From Ectocarpus siliculosus (lineage: Eukaryota; Sar; Phaeophyceae; Ectocarpales; Ectocarpaceae), in assembly GCA_000310025.1 (NCBI GenBank), contig FN649734.1, positions 284,520 to 348,519 on the forward strand: 64,000 nucleotides of DNA. Reading direction: 5' to 3'. A program made the position numbers and the translations under genes. Position 1 is the stretch's first letter. The number at the start of each line of letters is the position of its first letter. Shown here piece after piece: positions 62,518-64,000 of this stretch. The notes under the pieces were generated by a model that made no database searches, was not told where the DNA came from, and was given only the letters and a program-made list of their open reading frames with translations.

Positions 62518-63236
62518 CCATGGGAAGCCCATGGGCGGCCAGTGAGAGCATTTTAACCGAACCACCAGTCAGTGTACTCCTAAACAACAGTTTATCTGCA
62601 TTGATTGGAACGGGCAGTGTGTTTTCGTCCTATTTATTATGGCGACAGTCCCCCCACTTCTTTTTCGTTATGAGATGTGTACTACACTATTGAGTGTATT
62701 GAGAAGTACGACACTTTCAGTGTGTTTTTCGTTCAACTACAACCATCCAGGGTCACACAGGACGGGGGCTTGTTTTTCTTCGTTTCATTCATTTTCGTGC
62801 CCCACCTTCCTCTTGCGGTGCCTGCTGAACTTCATTTTTGTCGCGAGAAGGCTCTTTCCCTCGTCGAAGGTGCTAACGTCGAAGTTTGGTTCTCACGAGA
62901 GCTTTTTCAGCTATATCTCGCTTTCAGCAGGAAATAGTGTAATTTTTTTACCCCATATGGGGATATGAACACACGACCTTTGCGGCAGCGGTTTTCGAGG
63001 ATACCACTAGACCACCGGGGCGGCTAACAGTCCTAATGCAAACCCTAACTCTAACCGCAAGCCAACACGATGCGTGCTAGGTTGGCGTTGGTGGCTAAGT
63101 TCTAGGTTGATGTGCCCACGGTGGGCACTTCATGGGCCACCCATGGGTAGTCGCCCATGGGCGGCCCAACCAGTGCCCATAGGCGGTCCATGTGTGGCCC
63201 ATTGGTGACCCATGGTGTCCCATGGGCGGTTTAGCG
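62518..63236. repeat. CCCATGGG-rich scattered repeat
   Basis: The palindrome CCCATGGG and variants (GCCCATGGGCGG) occur twice at 62518-62537 and many times at 63117-63236, often as GCCCATGGGCGGCC. The spacing is irregular, so this is a degenerate short-motif expansion rather than a strict tandem array. Confidence 0.6.
62943..63025 (-). mobile_element. SINE-like tRNA head, minus strand
   Basis: On the minus strand the segment begins GCCGCCCCGGTGGTCTAGTG (A box at 63014-63004), matching the head of the two full SINEs. It contains a degenerate B box (TGTTCATATCC, 62971-62961) and ends in an A-rich stretch. The body of the other two copies is not present. It is either a truncated or diverged family member, or a decayed tRNA gene. 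Confidence 0.55.
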
Positions 63237-64000
63237 AAACTGTCAGTAGTGTGGGAGACTGATGCATGTGGGTCTTGACACCTTTTGGTACAACTTTCTG
63301 GACACACCAGCCGGGGTTGGAGTTGTTTCATTTCGGTGAGAACGACCAGGTTCTATCTCGACGTCCCTAATCGGACAAACTACGTCTCGGGACGGAAGAA
63401 CAATATCAAGTCGTTCGTTCTCGTCGTATTGCGCACCCCCTGTGTCCAATGGTCCTGAATCCGAACCATGAAATGGACGTCCAGTTGCGTTCTTTGCGAG
63501 CTTTGTGGTCGACGACGAAAAGTGCATGACAAACAAACATTGCCGGCATCATTGACTACAATTTTTACGTCGTGACCTCATCAGGCATATTTACATTGTT
63601 TATACTACTTCGTGAAAGTGAATACGGGTTTCATCCCCGACAGGGACAACACTGATTAACCGAACGCCGTCGTCCTGCGTCACTTGAAAGCTTCAATTGC
63701 GTGGTAACCGTCCCGGCCTCGGAGAGGATGTTGACCTGTTCCAGATTGGGCGGAGCTTCAAGTTGATGAGCAGACAAGAAACGTTTATGATCGAGAAGGC
63801 GAACACGGACACAGGCACATGATAATGCAAGAGGCACCAATCAGCCAAATTTGGTGATTGCGTGTAGAGAGGTACAGGATTATGGATGAGATGCGTTCTA
63901 GCGCCTCTGGAGTTCGGGAGAAAATCTGCTCGATTCGAAACTTCCGACTGAAAGTGATCAGGGCTGACTGACAAACAGACAGAAATACGGACACATTTGT

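Larger units (their letters stand above)
59133..64000. other. Intergenic tail, no clear gene
   Basis: Beyond the CDC23 stop there is no exon I can assign. The region holds two weak minus-strand frames (59698-59934 and 61096-61446), a poly-G tract at 61846-61859, a telomere-like repeat, CCCATGGG-rich segments and a third SINE-like element. The 59698-59934 frame ends in a hydrophilic, normal-looking peptide, but partner exons are missing. Confidence 0.5.

Overview
The window is nuclear DNA of an intron-rich eukaryote. Genes are broken into many short GC-rich exons (48 to about 660 bp). Their GT..AG introns often exceed 500 bp and are full of microsatellites, CAG/CTG runs and long poly-C/poly-G tracts. 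A formylglycine sulfatase, TTAGGG-type telomere-like repeats and tRNA-derived SINEs fit a brown alga (Ectocarpus-like stramenopile). The organism call is inference from style, not proof.

Layout. 1-447 is homopolymer junk typical of a low-quality contig end. 448-12862 is repeat-rich: minisatellites, a SINE, a 139-bp-arm foldback repeat, a perfect 61-nt palindrome, and a short minus-strand gene of unknown family (6568-7249). 12863-21017 (+) is an 11-exon arylsulfatase B-like gene with an N-terminal signal anchor, interrupted by a 255-N gap inside an intron. 25290-33623 (-) is a 12-exon polynucleotide kinase 3'-phosphatase (PNKP). Directly upstream on the same strand lies a 3-exon single-BRCT protein (34088-35710), either a separate gene or a 5' part of a BRCT-PNKP fusion. 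35711-41304 is mostly intergenic with a second SINE and an orphan exon. 41305-44729 (-) is a 6-exon prefoldin subunit 6. It is divergent from 46443-59132 (+), an 18-exon CDC23/APC8 subunit of the anaphase-promoting complex. The tail (59133-64000) holds a third SINE, telomere-like repeats and no clear gene.

I rebuilt gene models by hand from splice sites, reading phase and recalled family alignments. In the sulfatase, PNKP, PFD6 and CDC23 models every modelled junction keeps phase and the protein stays open, which is the main support. The genes are unrelated housekeeping or cell-wall functions: DNA end repair (PNKP and BRCT), chaperone (PFD6), cell cycle (CDC23), and sulfated polysaccharide metabolism (sulfatase). 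The most unusual signals are non-coding: a 10-mer TACTGCTGTA seen at least 12 times, the inverted repeats, and the tRNA-like SINE family.
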